Of a stretch of DNA of 64,000 nt, positions 11,223-21,531 are shown in pieces. Under the pieces are notes generated by a model. It saw only the letters and a program-made list of their open reading frames with translations, was not told where the DNA came from and did not search any database. The position numbers and the translations under genes are program-made. This stretch comes from Betaproteobacteria bacterium (GTDB taxonomy: Bacteria > Pseudomonadota > Gammaproteobacteria > Burkholderiales > Rhodocyclaceae). Location: contig VEPL01000007.1 of NCBI GenBank assembly GCA_012026885.1, forward strand, positions 318,409 to 382,408. The letters are read 5' to 3'. How positions within the stretch are numbered: position 1 is the stretch's first letter; each line of letters starts with the position of its first letter.

Positions 11223-11652
11223 ACCGGATGCCGCCGTGAGCGGCGCTTGGCTGATGGTGTTCGCCGCCTGGCTGGTGGCCACGGGGGCAACGCTGGCGGC
11301 ACTCTTCCTCGGTGAAGTCATCGGGCTGCCGGTCTGCGTGCTCTGCTGGTACCAGCGCATCGCGATGTTTCCGCTCGCGCTCGTCCTGCCCTTTGCCCTG
11401 TTTCCCTATTCCCGGGTCGTGGTCCGCGCTGGCCTCGCGCTCGCGCTTGCCGGTCTCGCGCTCGCCGCATTCCATCAGCTGCTGGTCGCCGGCGTCATCC
11501 CCGAGGAAATCAAGCCGTGCACACAGGGCGTGCCCTGCGGGAAGACGGTGGCGGTCTGGTTCGGCTTCGTCACCATCCCGCTGCTGGCCATCGCCGCCTT
11601 TTCCCTGATCGCGGCGCTACTGGCCGCTGCCTTGTCGAGAACCCCGAAATGA
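11203..11652 (+). CDS. dsbB: Disulfide bond formation protein B
   Basis: Multi-TM protein with VCVLCWYQRIAMFPL and a second Cys pair PCTQGVPC. Confidence 0.88.
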   Translation: MRSTSIEPDAAVSGAWLMVFAAWLVATGATLAALFLGEVIGLPVCVLCWYQRIAMFPLALVLPFALFPYSRVVVRAGLALALAGLALAAFHQLLVAGVIPEEIKPCTQGVPCGKTVAVWFGFVTIPLLAIAAFSLIAALLAAALSRTPK

Positions 11653-12296
11653 AGCAGAAAACTTTGTTCACCGTGGCACTGATCGGCCTTTTTGCCGCCT
11701 TCATCGTCGCCACCCTGCTCTTCAACGTCGAACGCGCCGAGGAAGAACAGCAGGCTTCCCTCACCAGTGCCGGCGCCCTGGTGCGCGGCCATTCGCCAGC
11801 CTTCGGCCCGGCCGATGCGCCGGTTACCGTGGTCGAGTTCCTCGATCCCGCCTGTGAGACCTGCGCGGCCTTCTACGCCCCCGTCAAGGAACTGCTTGCC
11901 GCCAATCCCGGCAAGATTCGCCTGGTCATCCGTTATGCCCCGTTCCACAAGGGTTCCGACCAGGTCGTCGCGATCCTAGAGGCGGCGCGCCGCCAGGGCA
12001 AGTTCCGCGAGGCGCTCGAAGCCTTGCTCGCCACCCAGGCCGACTGGTCGCCGCATCACACGCCGCAGGTCGAGCGGGTCTGGAAACACCTCGATGGTCT
12101 CGGCCTCGACCTCGAGCAGGTACGCAGGGACATGTGGCTGCCGGAAACCGGCCGCGTCATCGCCCAGGATCTCGATGATGCCCGCCTGCTCAACGTGACC
12201 AAGACGCCGGAATTCTTCGTGAATGGCCGGCCGTTGCCGCGTTTCGGTTGGGAGCCGCTGCAACAGGCGGTCACGGCCGCGTTGCGCGGGCGCTGA
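11649..12296 (+). CDS. DsbA-family thioredoxin-domain protein
   Basis: MKQKTLFTVALIGLFAAFIVATLLFNVERAEEEQ...; redox motif EFLDPACETCAAFYAP; ATG overlaps the dsbB stop. Confidence 0.85.
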   Translation: MKQKTLFTVALIGLFAAFIVATLLFNVERAEEEQQASLTSAGALVRGHSPAFGPADAPVTVVEFLDPACETCAAFYAPVKELLAANPGKIRLVIRYAPFHKGSDQVVAILEAARRQGKFREALEALLATQADWSPHHTPQVERVWKHLDGLGLDLEQVRRDMWLPETGRVIAQDLDDARLLNVTKTPEFFVNGRPLPRFGWEPLQQAVTAALRGR

Positions 12297-12307
12297 TATC
12301 CGCCCGC

Positions 12308-13147
12308 TTAACCGAACAGGTTGAGCAGCGCGTCCAGCCCGCCGAAGTCGATGCCGACATCGGCCTTTGCACGCGTCGCCGGCTTGGCGCGGTAGGCCAC
12401 GGAGACCCCGGCCTCGGCCATCATCGCCAGGTCGTTGGCACCGTCGCCGAAGGCGATCACCTGGTCGCGGCGCAGGCCCAGTTCGTCGCGCAGCCGGCAG
12501 AGGTGGTGGGCCTTGGCGGCGGCATCGACGATGTCGCCGGAAACACGGCCGGTCAGCTTGCCGCCCTTGATCTCCAGTTCATTGGAGGTGGCGAAGTCGA
12601 AACCGAGTTCGATGCGCAGGCGTTCGGTGAAGTAGGTGAAGCCGCCGGAGAGGATGGCGGTGCGCAGGCCGGCTGCCTGTGCCGCCGCGAGCAATTCGCG
12701 GGCACCCGGGGAGAGTAGAAGGCGCTCGCCATAGACGCGGGCGAGGACGCGGGCGTCGAGCCCTTCGAGCAGGGCGAGGCGGCGGCGCAGGCTCTCGCGG
12801 TAGTCGATCTCGCCACGCATCGCGGCTTCGGTGACGGCCGAGACTTCCGCCTTCTTGCCCGCGAAGTCGGCCAGCTCGTCGATGCACTCGATGGTGATCA
12901 GCGTCGAATCCATGTCGAAGCAGATCAGGCCGAAATCGGACAGCTTGCGGCCGGGCTGGACGAAGGCCCAGTCGAGCCGCTCGGCGGCGATCAGCGGCAG
13001 CAGGGCATCGAACTCCGGCGTGCGCGCAGCGCCAGCCAGGCGGACGACCTGCGGCGGACGTGGTTCAATGGCGGTGGCCCCGGTGGCTGCGACGATGCGT
13101 TCGAGCAGGAAGGTCGGCGTGCAGGCGCCGTGGAGTACGAGGTTCAT
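12308..13147 (-). CDS. serB: Phosphoserine phosphatase
   Basis: FDMDSTLITIECIDELADFAGKKAEVSAVTEAAMRGEIDYRESLRRRLALLEGL; GDGANDLAMM. Confidence 0.93.
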   Translation of the reverse strand: MNLVLHGACTPTFLLERIVAATGATAIEPRPPQVVRLAGAARTPEFDALLPLIAAERLDWAFVQPGRKLSDFGLICFDMDSTLITIECIDELADFAGKKAEVSAVTEAAMRGEIDYRESLRRRLALLEGLDARVLARVYGERLLLSPGARELLAAAQAAGLRTAILSGGFTYFTERLRIELGFDFATSNELEIKGGKLTGRVSGDIVDAAAKAHHLCRLRDELGLRRDQVIAFGDGANDLAMMAEAGVSVAYRAKPATRAKADVGIDFGGLDALLNLFG

Positions 13148-14373
13148 CCCGCGATGAGGTGCGAGACGAGTCCGTCGGCGAGCTTGGGTTCGAACCAGGT
13201 CGATTTGGGCGGCATCACTTCGCCGGAGTCGGCGACGGCCATCAGGTCGGCCATTTGTGTCGGGTGCATGGCGAAGGCGACCGCCATTTCGCCGCTGTCC
13301 ACGCGTCGCTCGAGTTCTGCGAGGCCGCGGATGCCGCCGACGAAGTCGATGCGCTTGTCGCGGCGAAGGTCGCCGATGCCGAGGACAGGGCCGAGCAGTT
13401 GCTCGGAGAGGACGCTGACGTCGAGCCGGCGGACCGGATCGGCGGCGGGAACGCGGGCCGGGTCGATGGCGAGACGGTACCAGCGGCCGCCGAGGTACAT
13501 GCCGACGATGCCGGGGCGCTCGGGCGCGAAGCGGCCGGCGGCCGGGGTCACGCCGAAGCGCTCGCCGGTGCGGGCGAGGAACTCCGCGGGCGAGAGCCCG
13601 GCGAGGTCGCGCACGACGCGGTTGTAATCCATGATGCGCATCTCGTGCGCCGGGAAGATCACGGCCAGGAAGCTGCCGGCGTCGCCTTCGTCACCGGCGG
13701 CGCGGTGCGCTGCGGCGACGCGGGAGGCGGCGGCCGAACGATGGTGGCCGTCGGCGATATAGAGCGCCGGCATGGCCTCGAAGGCGGCGCCGAGGGCGGC
13801 GATGGCATCGCCGCCGGCGATCGCCCACACCGTATGGCGCACCCCGTCGAGGGTGGCGTCGGCCACCGGCTCGCCGGCGGTAGCCGCGGCGAGGAGGGCG
13901 TCGGCGGCGGCCGAATCCGGGTAGGCGAGCAGCACCGGCCCGGTCTGCGCAGCGAGCGCCTCGATCTGGCGCACGCGGTCGTCTTCCTTGTCCGGGCGGG
14001 TGAATTCGTGGCGGCGGATGCGGTTGCTGTCGTAATCGGCGACCGAGGCAGCGACGACGAGGCCGGTCTGGACGTGTGCGCCCATCTCCAGACGATAGGC
14101 ATAGTAGCGGGGTGTTTCGTCGCGCACGAGGAAGCCGTCGGCGATCAGGCGGCGGAAATTGTCGGCCGAGCGCGCGTAGACCGCAGGCGAATACGGGTCG
14201 GTATCCGCCGGCAGGTCGATTTCCGCCTTGGAGATATGCAGGAAGCTGGCCGGCCGGCCGGCCGCGCGCTCGCGCGCCTCGGCACTGGAGAGCACGTCGT
14301 AGGGCGGGGCGATGACGTCGGCCGCGCGGCCAGGGGCCGGGCGCAGTCCGCGGAAGGGCTGGATAAGGGGCAT
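13144..14373 (-). CDS. DUF1015 family protein
   Basis: MPLIQPFRGLRPAPGRAADVIAPPYDVLSSAEARE...IADGHHRSAAASR. Confidence 0.85.
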   Translation of the reverse strand: MPLIQPFRGLRPAPGRAADVIAPPYDVLSSAEARERAAGRPASFLHISKAEIDLPADTDPYSPAVYARSADNFRRLIADGFLVRDETPRYYAYRLEMGAHVQTGLVVAASVADYDSNRIRRHEFTRPDKEDDRVRQIEALAAQTGPVLLAYPDSAAADALLAAATAGEPVADATLDGVRHTVWAIAGGDAIAALGAAFEAMPALYIADGHHRSAAASRVAAAHRAAGDEGDAGSFLAVIFPAHEMRIMDYNRVVRDLAGLSPAEFLARTGERFGVTPAAGRFAPERPGIVGMYLGGRWYRLAIDPARVPAADPVRRLDVSVLSEQLLGPVLGIGDLRRDKRIDFVGGIRGLAELERRVDSGEMAVAFAMHPTQMADLMAVADSGEVMPPKSTWFEPKLADGLVSHLIAG

Positions 14374-14396
14374 CGTCTTGTCGGCGCCGGTCGTCT

Positions 14397-15470
14397 TCAG
14401 CCGAGGCGTTCCGGCAACACGTCGCGCAGCAGCACGGCGGCGTCGCGGATCATCTTCTCGGTGGTGTCCCAGTCGACACAGGCATCGGTGACCGAGCAGC
14501 CATACTTGAGCTGGGTCAGGTCGGCCGGGATGGCCTGGTTGCCGGCCTCGATGTTCGATTCGATCATCACGCCGACCAGCGACTTGTTGCCGCCGCGGAT
14601 CTGGTTGACGATGTCGGTCATCACCAGCGGCTGCAGTTCCGGCTTCTTGAAGCTGTTGGCGTGCGAGCAGTCAACGACGATGTTGGCCGGCAGTTTCGCC
14701 TTGACCATCGCCTGCTCGGCCATCGAGACCGAGACCGTGTCGTAATTCGGGCGCCCGTCACCACCACGCAGGACGACGTGGCCGTGCGCATTGCCCTTGG
14801 TGCGCACGACGGCGACCTTGCCGGCGCCGTTGATGCCGAGGAAGGAGTGCGGCTTGGAGGCGGAAAGAATGGCGTTGATCGCCACCGTCAGGTCGCCGCT
14901 GGTCCCGTTCTTGAAGCCGACCGGCGTCGATAGCCCGGAGGACATCTCGCGGTGCGTCTGCGACTCGGTGGTGCGGGCGCCGATCGCGGTCCACGTGATC
15001 AGGTCGCCGTAATACTGCGGCGAAATCGGGTCGAGCGCCTCGGTGCCGGTGGGCAGGCCGATCTCGGCGATGTCGAGCAGGAACTGGCGCGCCTTCTCCA
15101 TGCCGATATCGACGCGGAAGGAGTCGTCCATGAACGGGTCGTTGATGTAGCCCTTCCAGCCGACCGTGGTGCGGGGCTTCTCGAAGTAGACGCGCATGAT
15201 CAGCTGCAGCGTGTCACCCACCTCGTCGGCAAGCGCCTTCAGGCGGCGGGCGTAGTCGAGGCCGGCGACCGGGTCGTGGATCGAGCAGGGGCCGACGACG
15301 ACGAAAAGGCGGGGGTCCTTGCGGTCGAGGATGTCGCGCAGCAGGCGGCGGCCGTGGGTCACGGACTTCGTCGCCTTCGCGCTGATCGGCAGGCGCGCGT
15401 GGATTTCCTCCGGCGTCGGCATCGTGTCGAAGGCGGTAACGTTGATGTTTTCGGTGTTGGGGGTGGTCAT
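14397..15470 (-). CDS. aroG: 3-deoxy-7-phosphoheptulonate synthase
   Basis: VGPCSIHDPVAGLDYARRL; GFKNGTSGDLTVAINA; VDCSHANS. Confidence 0.94.
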   Translation of the reverse strand: MTTPNTENINVTAFDTMPTPEEIHARLPISAKATKSVTHGRRLLRDILDRKDPRLFVVVGPCSIHDPVAGLDYARRLKALADEVGDTLQLIMRVYFEKPRTTVGWKGYINDPFMDDSFRVDIGMEKARQFLLDIAEIGLPTGTEALDPISPQYYGDLITWTAIGARTTESQTHREMSSGLSTPVGFKNGTSGDLTVAINAILSASKPHSFLGINGAGKVAVVRTKGNAHGHVVLRGGDGRPNYDTVSVSMAEQAMVKAKLPANIVVDCSHANSFKKPELQPLVMTDIVNQIRGGNKSLVGVMIESNIEAGNQAIPADLTQLKYGCSVTDACVDWDTTEKMIRDAAVLLRDVLPERLG

Positions 15471-15473
15471 TTT

Positions 15474-18400
15474 TCAGTGGCTCAACTGGCGGATCATGTC
15501 TTTCACCGCGCCGAGCTTGTCGTTCAGCGACGGGCAATGGCGCAGAAGGGAGATTTTATCCTGTCCCGCCAGTTTGTACCGGCGGTCACTCTGGATCAAA
15601 TGAATGATCTTCATCGGGTCGATAGGCGGATTCTTCGAGAATTCCGGCCCGAATTGCAGGGTGATCTGGTCACTGGTGGCATCGAGCTTGTGCACGCACA
15701 GCGGCTTGACCAGCAGGCGCAGCCGGTGCGTGGCGACCAGCGCCTGTGCCTGCAGCGGCAGTTCGCCGAAGCGGTCGATCAGTTCCTCCTGCATGGCATC
15801 GAGCTCCTCGCCGGATTCGCAGTTGGACAGGCGCTTGTAGAGGGTGAGCCGCTCGTGCACGTCGGGGCAGAAGGCATCGGGGAGCAGCGCCGGCGTACGC
15901 AGGTTGATCTCTGTGCCAATGCCGAGCGGCTGCGTCAGGTCGAGGGTGTCGACCGCCTTGCCCTGGCGCAGCTGGGCGACGGCGCGGTTGAGCATGTCGG
16001 CGAAGACGTTGAAGCCGACTTCCTGCATTTCGCCCGACTGGCTGTCGCCGAGGACCTCGCCGGCGCCGCGGATCTCGAGGTCGTGCATGGCGAGGAAGAA
16101 GCCGGCGCCGAGTTCCTCGGACATCTGGATGGCCTCGAGGCGCTGCTTCGCCTGCTTGGTCATCGACTTCTCGTCGTCGACCAGCAGGTAAGCGTAGGCC
16201 TGGTGGTGCGAGCGGCCGACGCGGCCGCGCAACTGGTGCAGCTGGGCGAGCCCGAACTTTTCAGAGCGGTTGATCAGGATGGTGTTTGCATGCGGGTTGT
16301 CGATGCCGGTCTCGATGATGGTCGTGCACAAGAGCAGGTTGGCGCGCTGCTGCGTGAAGTCGCGCATGACCCGCTCGAGTTCGCGCTCGGCCATCTGGCC
16401 GTGGCCGATGACGATGCGCGCCTCGGGCACCAGCTTTTCCAGCCTTTCGCGCATGTTCTCGATCGTATCGACCTCGTTGTGCAGGAAATACACCTGGCCG
16501 CCGCGCTTGAGTTCGCGCAGCACGGCCTCGCGGATGATGCCGTCGGAGAACCTGCTGACGAAGGTCTTGATGGCGAGGCGCTTCTGCGGCGCCGTGGCGA
16601 TCACCGAGAAATCGCGCAGGCCCTCCATAGACATCGCCAGCGTGCGCGGGATCGGCGTTGCCGTCAGGGTCAGCACATCGACCTCGGCGCGCAGGGCCTT
16701 CAGCGTTTCCTTCTGGCGCACGCCGAAGCGGTGTTCCTCGTCGATGACGACGAGGCCGAGGCGGTCGAATTTCACGTCCTTGCCGATCAGCTTGTGGGTG
16801 CCGATGATGACGTCGATCCTGCCCTCGGCCAGTTCCTTCAGCGCCTGCGCCGACTCCTTGGCGGTCTTGAAGCGGGACAGCTCGGCGACCTTGACCGGCC
16901 AGTCGGCGAAGCGGTCGGCGAAGGTCTGGTAATGCTGCTCGCAGAGGAGCGTGGTCGGGCAGAGCACGGCGACCTGCTTGCCGCCGGCCACCGCGCAGAA
17001 GGCGGCGCGCAGTGCGACCTCGGTCTTGCCGAAGCCGACGTCGCCGCAGACCAGCCGGTCCATCGGCTTGCCCGACTTCATGTCGGCGATGACGGCGGCG
17101 ATCGCCTGCGCCTGGTCGGCGGTTTCCTCGAAACCGAAGCCGTCGGCGAAGGCCTCGTAGTCGTGCTCGGAGAAGGCGAAGGCATGGCCCTGGCGGGCGG
17201 CACGGGCGGCGTAGAGGGCGAGCAGCTCGGCGGCGGTGTCGCGCGCCTGCTCGGCCGCCTTGCGCTTGGCCTTCTCCCATTGGCCGGAGCCGAGCGTGTG
17301 CAGCGGCGCTGCGTCGGGCTCGGCGCCCGAATAGCGGGAGATGACGTGCAACTGGGCCACCGGGACGAACAGCTTGGCCTCGTTGGCGTAATGCAGCTCG
17401 AGGAATTCCTGATCGCCCAGTCCCAGATCCATGCGCACCAGGCCCCGGTAGCGGCCGATGCCGTGGCTCTCGTGCACGACCGGGTCGCCGACCTTGAGTT
17501 CGGTCAGGTCCTTGAGCCAGTTGTCGAAGCCGGCCTTGCGTGCCGCCTCGCGCCGGGTGCGCCGGGGTGCGCCGGCATAGAGCTCCGTTTCGGTAACGAA
17601 GGCGAGGTCCGGCAACGCGAAGCCGGCGTGCAGGGGGGCCACCCCCAGTGCCAGCGGCGCATCGCCGGCCACGAAGGCCTCCCGGTCGGCGCTGGCAGCC
17701 GGCTGCAGCCCGTGCTCGGCGAGCATCGCCGCCAGCGTCTCGCGGCGGCCGGCCGATTCGGCGAGCAGCAGCACGCGCCCTGGGCCGGTGGCCAGCCAGG
17801 CCTTGAGGCGGCCGAGCGGATCCTCGGCCCGGCGGTCGACCGACACGTCGGGCAGAGTCGCGGACGACGCCGCGGCATCGCCGGTTTTCGCGGCGAGGGC
17901 GACGCGGACGTAGTCCTTCGCCGCGGCAAAGAAGGCCTCGCCGGTCAGGAACAGCGCTTCCGGCGGCAGCAACGGCCGCGCCTTGTCGCCCTGCAGCAGG
18001 TCGTGGCGCGAGCGTGTGTCCTTCCAGAAAGCGGCAATGGCAGCCGGCGCGTCCCCGTGCGTGACGAAGACCGCGTCGGCCGGCAGGTAGGCAAAAATGG
18101 TCGCCATCTCCTCGAAGAAGAGCGGCAGGTAATACTCGATGCCGGCGCTGGCGATGCCCTGCGAGACATCCTTGTAGATGCCCGAACGGGCCGGGTCGCC
18201 CTCGAAGGCTTCGCGGAACTTCTGGCGGAAGCGGGTGCGGCCGGCATCGTCCAGCGGGAACTCGCGCGCTGGCAGCAGGCGAACCTCCGGCACCGGGTAG
18301 ATGGTGCGCTGGGTGTCGACGTCGAAGGTCTTGATGCTCTCGATCTCGTCATCGAACAGGTCGAGCCGGTAGGGTACCGGCGAGCCCATCGGGAAGAGGT

Positions 18401-18923
18401 CGATCAGGCCGCCGCGGATCGAGTATTCGCCCGGTGAAACCACCTGGGTGACGTGCGCGTAGCCGGCCAGTGTGACCTGAGCGCGGAATTTCTCGGCATC
18501 GATGCGCTCGCCCTTCCGGAAGGCGAAGGTGTAGGCGGCCATGAATTCCGGCGGCGCCAGGCGGTAGACCGCGGTCGCGGCCGGCACCAGCAGGATGTCG
18601 AGTTCGCCCTGCAGTGCGGCCCACAGGGTCGCCAACCGCTCCGAGACGAGGTCCTGGTGCGGCGAAAAATGGTCGTAGGGGAGCGTTTCCCAGTCCGGCA
18701 GCAGGCGCACGCGCAGGCCGGGTGCGAACCACGGGGTCTCGTCGAGAAGCCGCTGGGCATCGGCGGCGCTGGCGGTGACGACGGCGAGCAGGCGTCCCGG
18801 GTTGCCCGCCGCCAGTTCGGCCAGCGCCAGCGCATCGGACGAGCCGGCGAGGCCGCCGAGGTCGAGGCGCGAACCCGCCCTGGGCAGGGCGGGCAGGGAG
18901 AGCAGGGGACGGGGAGCGGGCAC
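15474..18923 (-). CDS. mfd: Transcription-repair coupling factor Mfd
   Basis: 1149 aa; helicase motifs GDVGFGKTEVALRAAF, DEEHRFGVRQKE, TATPIPRTLAMSMEGLRDFSVI; QLRGRVGRS. Confidence 0.96.
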   Translation of the reverse strand: MPAPRPLLSLPALPRAGSRLDLGGLAGSSDALALAELAAGNPGRLLAVVTASAADAQRLLDETPWFAPGLRVRLLPDWETLPYDHFSPHQDLVSERLATLWAALQGELDILLVPAATAVYRLAPPEFMAAYTFAFRKGERIDAEKFRAQVTLAGYAHVTQVVSPGEYSIRGGLIDLFPMGSPVPYRLDLFDDEIESIKTFDVDTQRTIYPVPEVRLLPAREFPLDDAGRTRFRQKFREAFEGDPARSGIYKDVSQGIASAGIEYYLPLFFEEMATIFAYLPADAVFVTHGDAPAAIAAFWKDTRSRHDLLQGDKARPLLPPEALFLTGEAFFAAAKDYVRVALAAKTGDAAASSATLPDVSVDRRAEDPLGRLKAWLATGPGRVLLLAESAGRRETLAAMLAEHGLQPAASADREAFVAGDAPLALGVAPLHAGFALPDLAFVTETELYAGAPRRTRREAARKAGFDNWLKDLTELKVGDPVVHESHGIGRYRGLVRMDLGLGDQEFLELHYANEAKLFVPVAQLHVISRYSGAEPDAAPLHTLGSGQWEKAKRKAAEQARDTAAELLALYAARAARQGHAFAFSEHDYEAFADGFGFEETADQAQAIAAVIADMKSGKPMDRLVCGDVGFGKTEVALRAAFCAVAGGKQVAVLCPTTLLCEQHYQTFADRFADWPVKVAELSRFKTAKESAQALKELAEGRIDVIIGTHKLIGKDVKFDRLGLVVIDEEHRFGVRQKETLKALRAEVDVLTLTATPIPRTLAMSMEGLRDFSVIATAPQKRLAIKTFVSRFSDGIIREAVLRELKRGGQVYFLHNEVDTIENMRERLEKLVPEARIVIGHGQMAERELERVMRDFTQQRANLLLCTTIIETGIDNPHANTILINRSEKFGLAQLHQLRGRVGRSHHQAYAYLLVDDEKSMTKQAKQRLEAIQMSEELGAGFFLAMHDLEIRGAGEVLGDSQSGEMQEVGFNVFADMLNRAVAQLRQGKAVDTLDLTQPLGIGTEINLRTPALLPDAFCPDVHERLTLYKRLSNCESGEELDAMQEELIDRFGELPLQAQALVATHRLRLLVKPLCVHKLDATSDQITLQFGPEFSKNPPIDPMKIIHLIQSDRRYKLAGQDKISLLRHCPSLNDKLGAVKDMIRQLSH

Positions 18924-18985
18924 GGCGGGTGCGGGGTGCGGCTGGGGGCCGAATTATAGCGGCTCGGCCGCCGCACCGGCCGGAT

Positions 18986-19741
18986 TCAGTACGAATCCAG
19001 CGGGATGGCGGCGACGATGCTGCCGTCCTGCGTATCGACCAGCGCGGTCCAGAATTCCTTGCGCCCGACCAGCGGCAGGTAGGCGAGCCGCTCCGGCGGG
19101 CGGCCACTGGCGGTAACGTGGCGGTCGAGCAAGGCGGCTTCGTTCGGGAAGCGCCGGCGCAGGTCGGCAAGCGGCTTGCTCTCGCGCCTTACCGCGTCGA
19201 GCGCTTCCGGGTAGGGGCGCCAGAAATCGGGGCGGGTACCGATCGGCAGGCCGGCCAGCTCGGCCATCACCACGTCGGCTCTTTCTTCGCCGGTGACCGG
19301 GCGCACGGCCAGCGTCGTCGGGCCAGTGACCGGCAAGGCGTCGATGCCTGCCGGCGTCTTGGGCACCAGTTCGGCAGGCACTTCGATGGCATGGACGACG
19401 CGGAAGCGGTCGATCTCGAACACCAGATGCACCGGGCGGGCGACGAACACGGTATGCAGGCCGTAAACCAGCGCGGCGACCTGGGTCAGCCCGATCACCG
19501 AAAAATCGAAGAGCAGCGCCCGGCGCGATTTGTCGGGGCGGTAGACGACGAAGGTGAGCAGCGGGCCGAGGATGACGTCGACGGTGACGAGGATGAGGAA
19601 CAGTTCGCGGCCGCCGGACAACTCGCGGTAGGGATAGGGATACCAGACGAAGAAGACGACGACGGCGGCAAGGAGGGCGACGGCCAGGCTGATCGAGAAG
19701 TGGATCGCCAGGGCCTTGATGCGGGCGCGGAGGTGGGTCAT
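18986..19741 (-). CDS. TfpX/TfpZ-type IV pilin accessory-like protein
   Basis: MTHLRARIKALAIHFSISLAVALLAAVVVFFVWYPYPYRELSGGRELFLILVTVDVILGPLLTFVVYRPDKSRRALLFDFSVIGLTQVAALVYGL. Confidence 0.75.
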   Translation of the reverse strand: MTHLRARIKALAIHFSISLAVALLAAVVVFFVWYPYPYRELSGGRELFLILVTVDVILGPLLTFVVYRPDKSRRALLFDFSVIGLTQVAALVYGLHTVFVARPVHLVFEIDRFRVVHAIEVPAELVPKTPAGIDALPVTGPTTLAVRPVTGEERADVVMAELAGLPIGTRPDFWRPYPEALDAVRRESKPLADLRRRFPNEAALLDRHVTASGRPPERLAYLPLVGRKEFWTALVDTQDGSIVAAIPLDSY

Positions 19742-19819
19742 GGTGATGCGGGGACGGTGTTCTCAGCTGTCGTCTGAGGTATGGGCGAAGGTGGCCGGAT
19801 TCAAGGGCCGGGCGCTGCC

Positions 19820-19833
19820 GGTTGCGGTCGACG
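19820..19833 (+). repeat. Dispersed 14-mer copy GGTTGCGGTCGACG
   Basis: Exact, intergenic between the TfpX-like gene and amrS. Confidence 0.6.
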
Positions 19834-19864
19834 CCCGAAAACGGGCGAATTCTACGCCAATGGC

Positions 19865-20959
19865 TCAGGCGCCGAGGCGCACCGGTATCCGGCGCGGGCC
19901 GAAGGCCCTGCCGTCGCGTCCGAGCGCCTTGCCCCAGCGGCCGGCGATGGCGGTGCGGCAGTGCGGGCAGCGCCCGTCCGCGTCGAGGTCGTAGCGGCGG
20001 ATGTCGTACCAGTCGCGCACGATCAGCGCGGCATGGCACGACGGGCAGAAGGTGGTGCCGCCCTCGCTGTCGTGCACGTTGCCGGTGAACACGTGGTGCA
20101 GCCCGGCATCGCGTGCGATGCGCCGGGCCAGCGCCAGCGTGGCGGGCGGCGTCGGCGGCAGGTCACCCATCTTCCAGTCGGGGTGGAAGGCGGTGAAGTG
20201 GAGCGGGACGTCGGGGCCGAGTTCCTTCGCTACCCAGCTCGCCAGTTCGTTGACCTCGTCGGCGCCGTCGTTGTGGCCGGGAATCAGCAGCGTGGTGATT
20301 TCCAGCCAGCAGTCGGTCTCGTGATGGATGTAGGCGAGCATGTCGAGCACCGGTTGCAGGTGGGCGACGCAGAGCTTGCGGTAGAAATCCTCGGTGAAGG
20401 CCTTGAGGTCGACGTTGGCGGCATCCATGACGGCGAAGAACTCCTTCGCCGGCTCGCGGTGGATGTAGCCGGCGGTCACCGCGACGTTGCGGATGTCCTG
20501 CGCGCGGCAGGCGAGTGCAGTGTCGATCGCGTACTCGGCGAAGACCACCGGGTCGTTGTAGGTGTAGGCGACGCTGTCGGCACCGTAGCGGCGGGCGGCA
20601 GCGGCAATCATCTCCGGCGTCGCGTGGTCCATCAGGCGGTCCATGTCCTTCGACTTGGAGATGTCCCAGTTCTGGCAGAACTTGCAGGCGAGGTTGCAGC
20701 CGGCGGTGCCGAACGACAGGATGCTGCTCCCCGGGTAGAAGTGGTTGAGCGGCTTCTTCTCGACCGGATCGATGCAGAAGCCTGACGAGCGGCCCCAGGT
20801 GGTCAGCGTCATCGCGCCGTCCTGCATCATGCGGACGAAGCAGGCGCCGCGCTGGCCCTCGTGCAACTGGCAGTCGCGCGGGCAGAGGTCGCACTGGATG
20901 CGCCCGTCGGGCAGCGCGTGCCACCAGCGGGCCGGGTGCCGGCTCTCGGGAACGGTCAT
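19865..20959 (-). CDS. amrS: AmmeMemoRadiSam system radical SAM enzyme
   Basis: CNLACKFCQNWDISKSKDMD (CxxxCxxC); N-terminal CDLCPRDCQLHEGQRGACFVR; C-terminal CPSCH...CPHC. ATG overlaps the amrA stop. Confidence 0.9.
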   Translation of the reverse strand: MTVPESRHPARWWHALPDGRIQCDLCPRDCQLHEGQRGACFVRMMQDGAMTLTTWGRSSGFCIDPVEKKPLNHFYPGSSILSFGTAGCNLACKFCQNWDISKSKDMDRLMDHATPEMIAAAARRYGADSVAYTYNDPVVFAEYAIDTALACRAQDIRNVAVTAGYIHREPAKEFFAVMDAANVDLKAFTEDFYRKLCVAHLQPVLDMLAYIHHETDCWLEITTLLIPGHNDGADEVNELASWVAKELGPDVPLHFTAFHPDWKMGDLPPTPPATLALARRIARDAGLHHVFTGNVHDSEGGTTFCPSCHAALIVRDWYDIRRYDLDADGRCPHCRTAIAGRWGKALGRDGRAFGPRRIPVRLGA

Positions 20960-21531
20960 GGCCTGCCCTCCTTCCACTTGCGTACCTGGTAGCGCTCGAG
21001 GCGGACGTCGGGGCCCCAGTAGCCGGGTGGCAGCCCGGCCTTCTGCTTCAGGTGGGCCATGAACACCGCCGGGTCGGGCAACTGCTCCCAGACCTGGGGC
21101 AGGAAGGTCGCGCGGCGCCCGCCGGCGGAAAAGATCACGCCATCAATGCCAGGCCGCAACTGCGCGAGCGCATCGGCTTCGCCGGTGAAGGTCATCGGCT
21201 GCGCCGGCGTCAACAGGGATACCTCGACGCGCGTCGCCGGCAGTTCGTCGGCCGCCAACCGCGGGAAGCGCGGGTCGCGAAAGGCGGCGTTGCGGGCATT
21301 GTCCTCGACGTCGGCGCGCAGGGGGCGCCAGGCCTGCAGGCTGCCGATGCAGCCACGCAAGGCGCCATCCTGCGTCAAAGTGACGAAGGTCGCGCCGGAT
21401 TCCTGCAGTTCCGGCAGGTCGACGGCTGCCGGCGCCGCCTGGCCGAACTCGCGGGCGATGGCGGCGCGCGCCAGGATGAGGAGGGTGTTGCCGAGGTCAG
21501 GCATCGGGTTCCTCGAAGGCGAAGGCGGCAT
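20956..21531 (-). CDS. amrA: AmmeMemoRadiSam system protein A (AMMECR1 domain)
   Basis: GATFVTLTQDGALRGCIGSLQAWRPLRADVEDNARNAAFRDPRFPRL. Confidence 0.92.
   Translation of the reverse strand: MPPSPSRNPMPDLGNTLLILARAAIAREFGQAAPAAVDLPELQESGATFVTLTQDGALRGCIGSLQAWRPLRADVEDNARNAAFRDPRFPRLAADELPATRVEVSLLTPAQPMTFTGEADALAQLRPGIDGVIFSAGGRRATFLPQVWEQLPDPAVFMAHLKQKAGLPPGYWGPDVRLERYQVRKWKEGRP

Noticed and set aside
14952-18437. 1161-aa plus-strand ORF opposite mfd
   Set aside because: Antisense shadow of the well-supported mfd gene caused by high GC3; no recognisable protein features.
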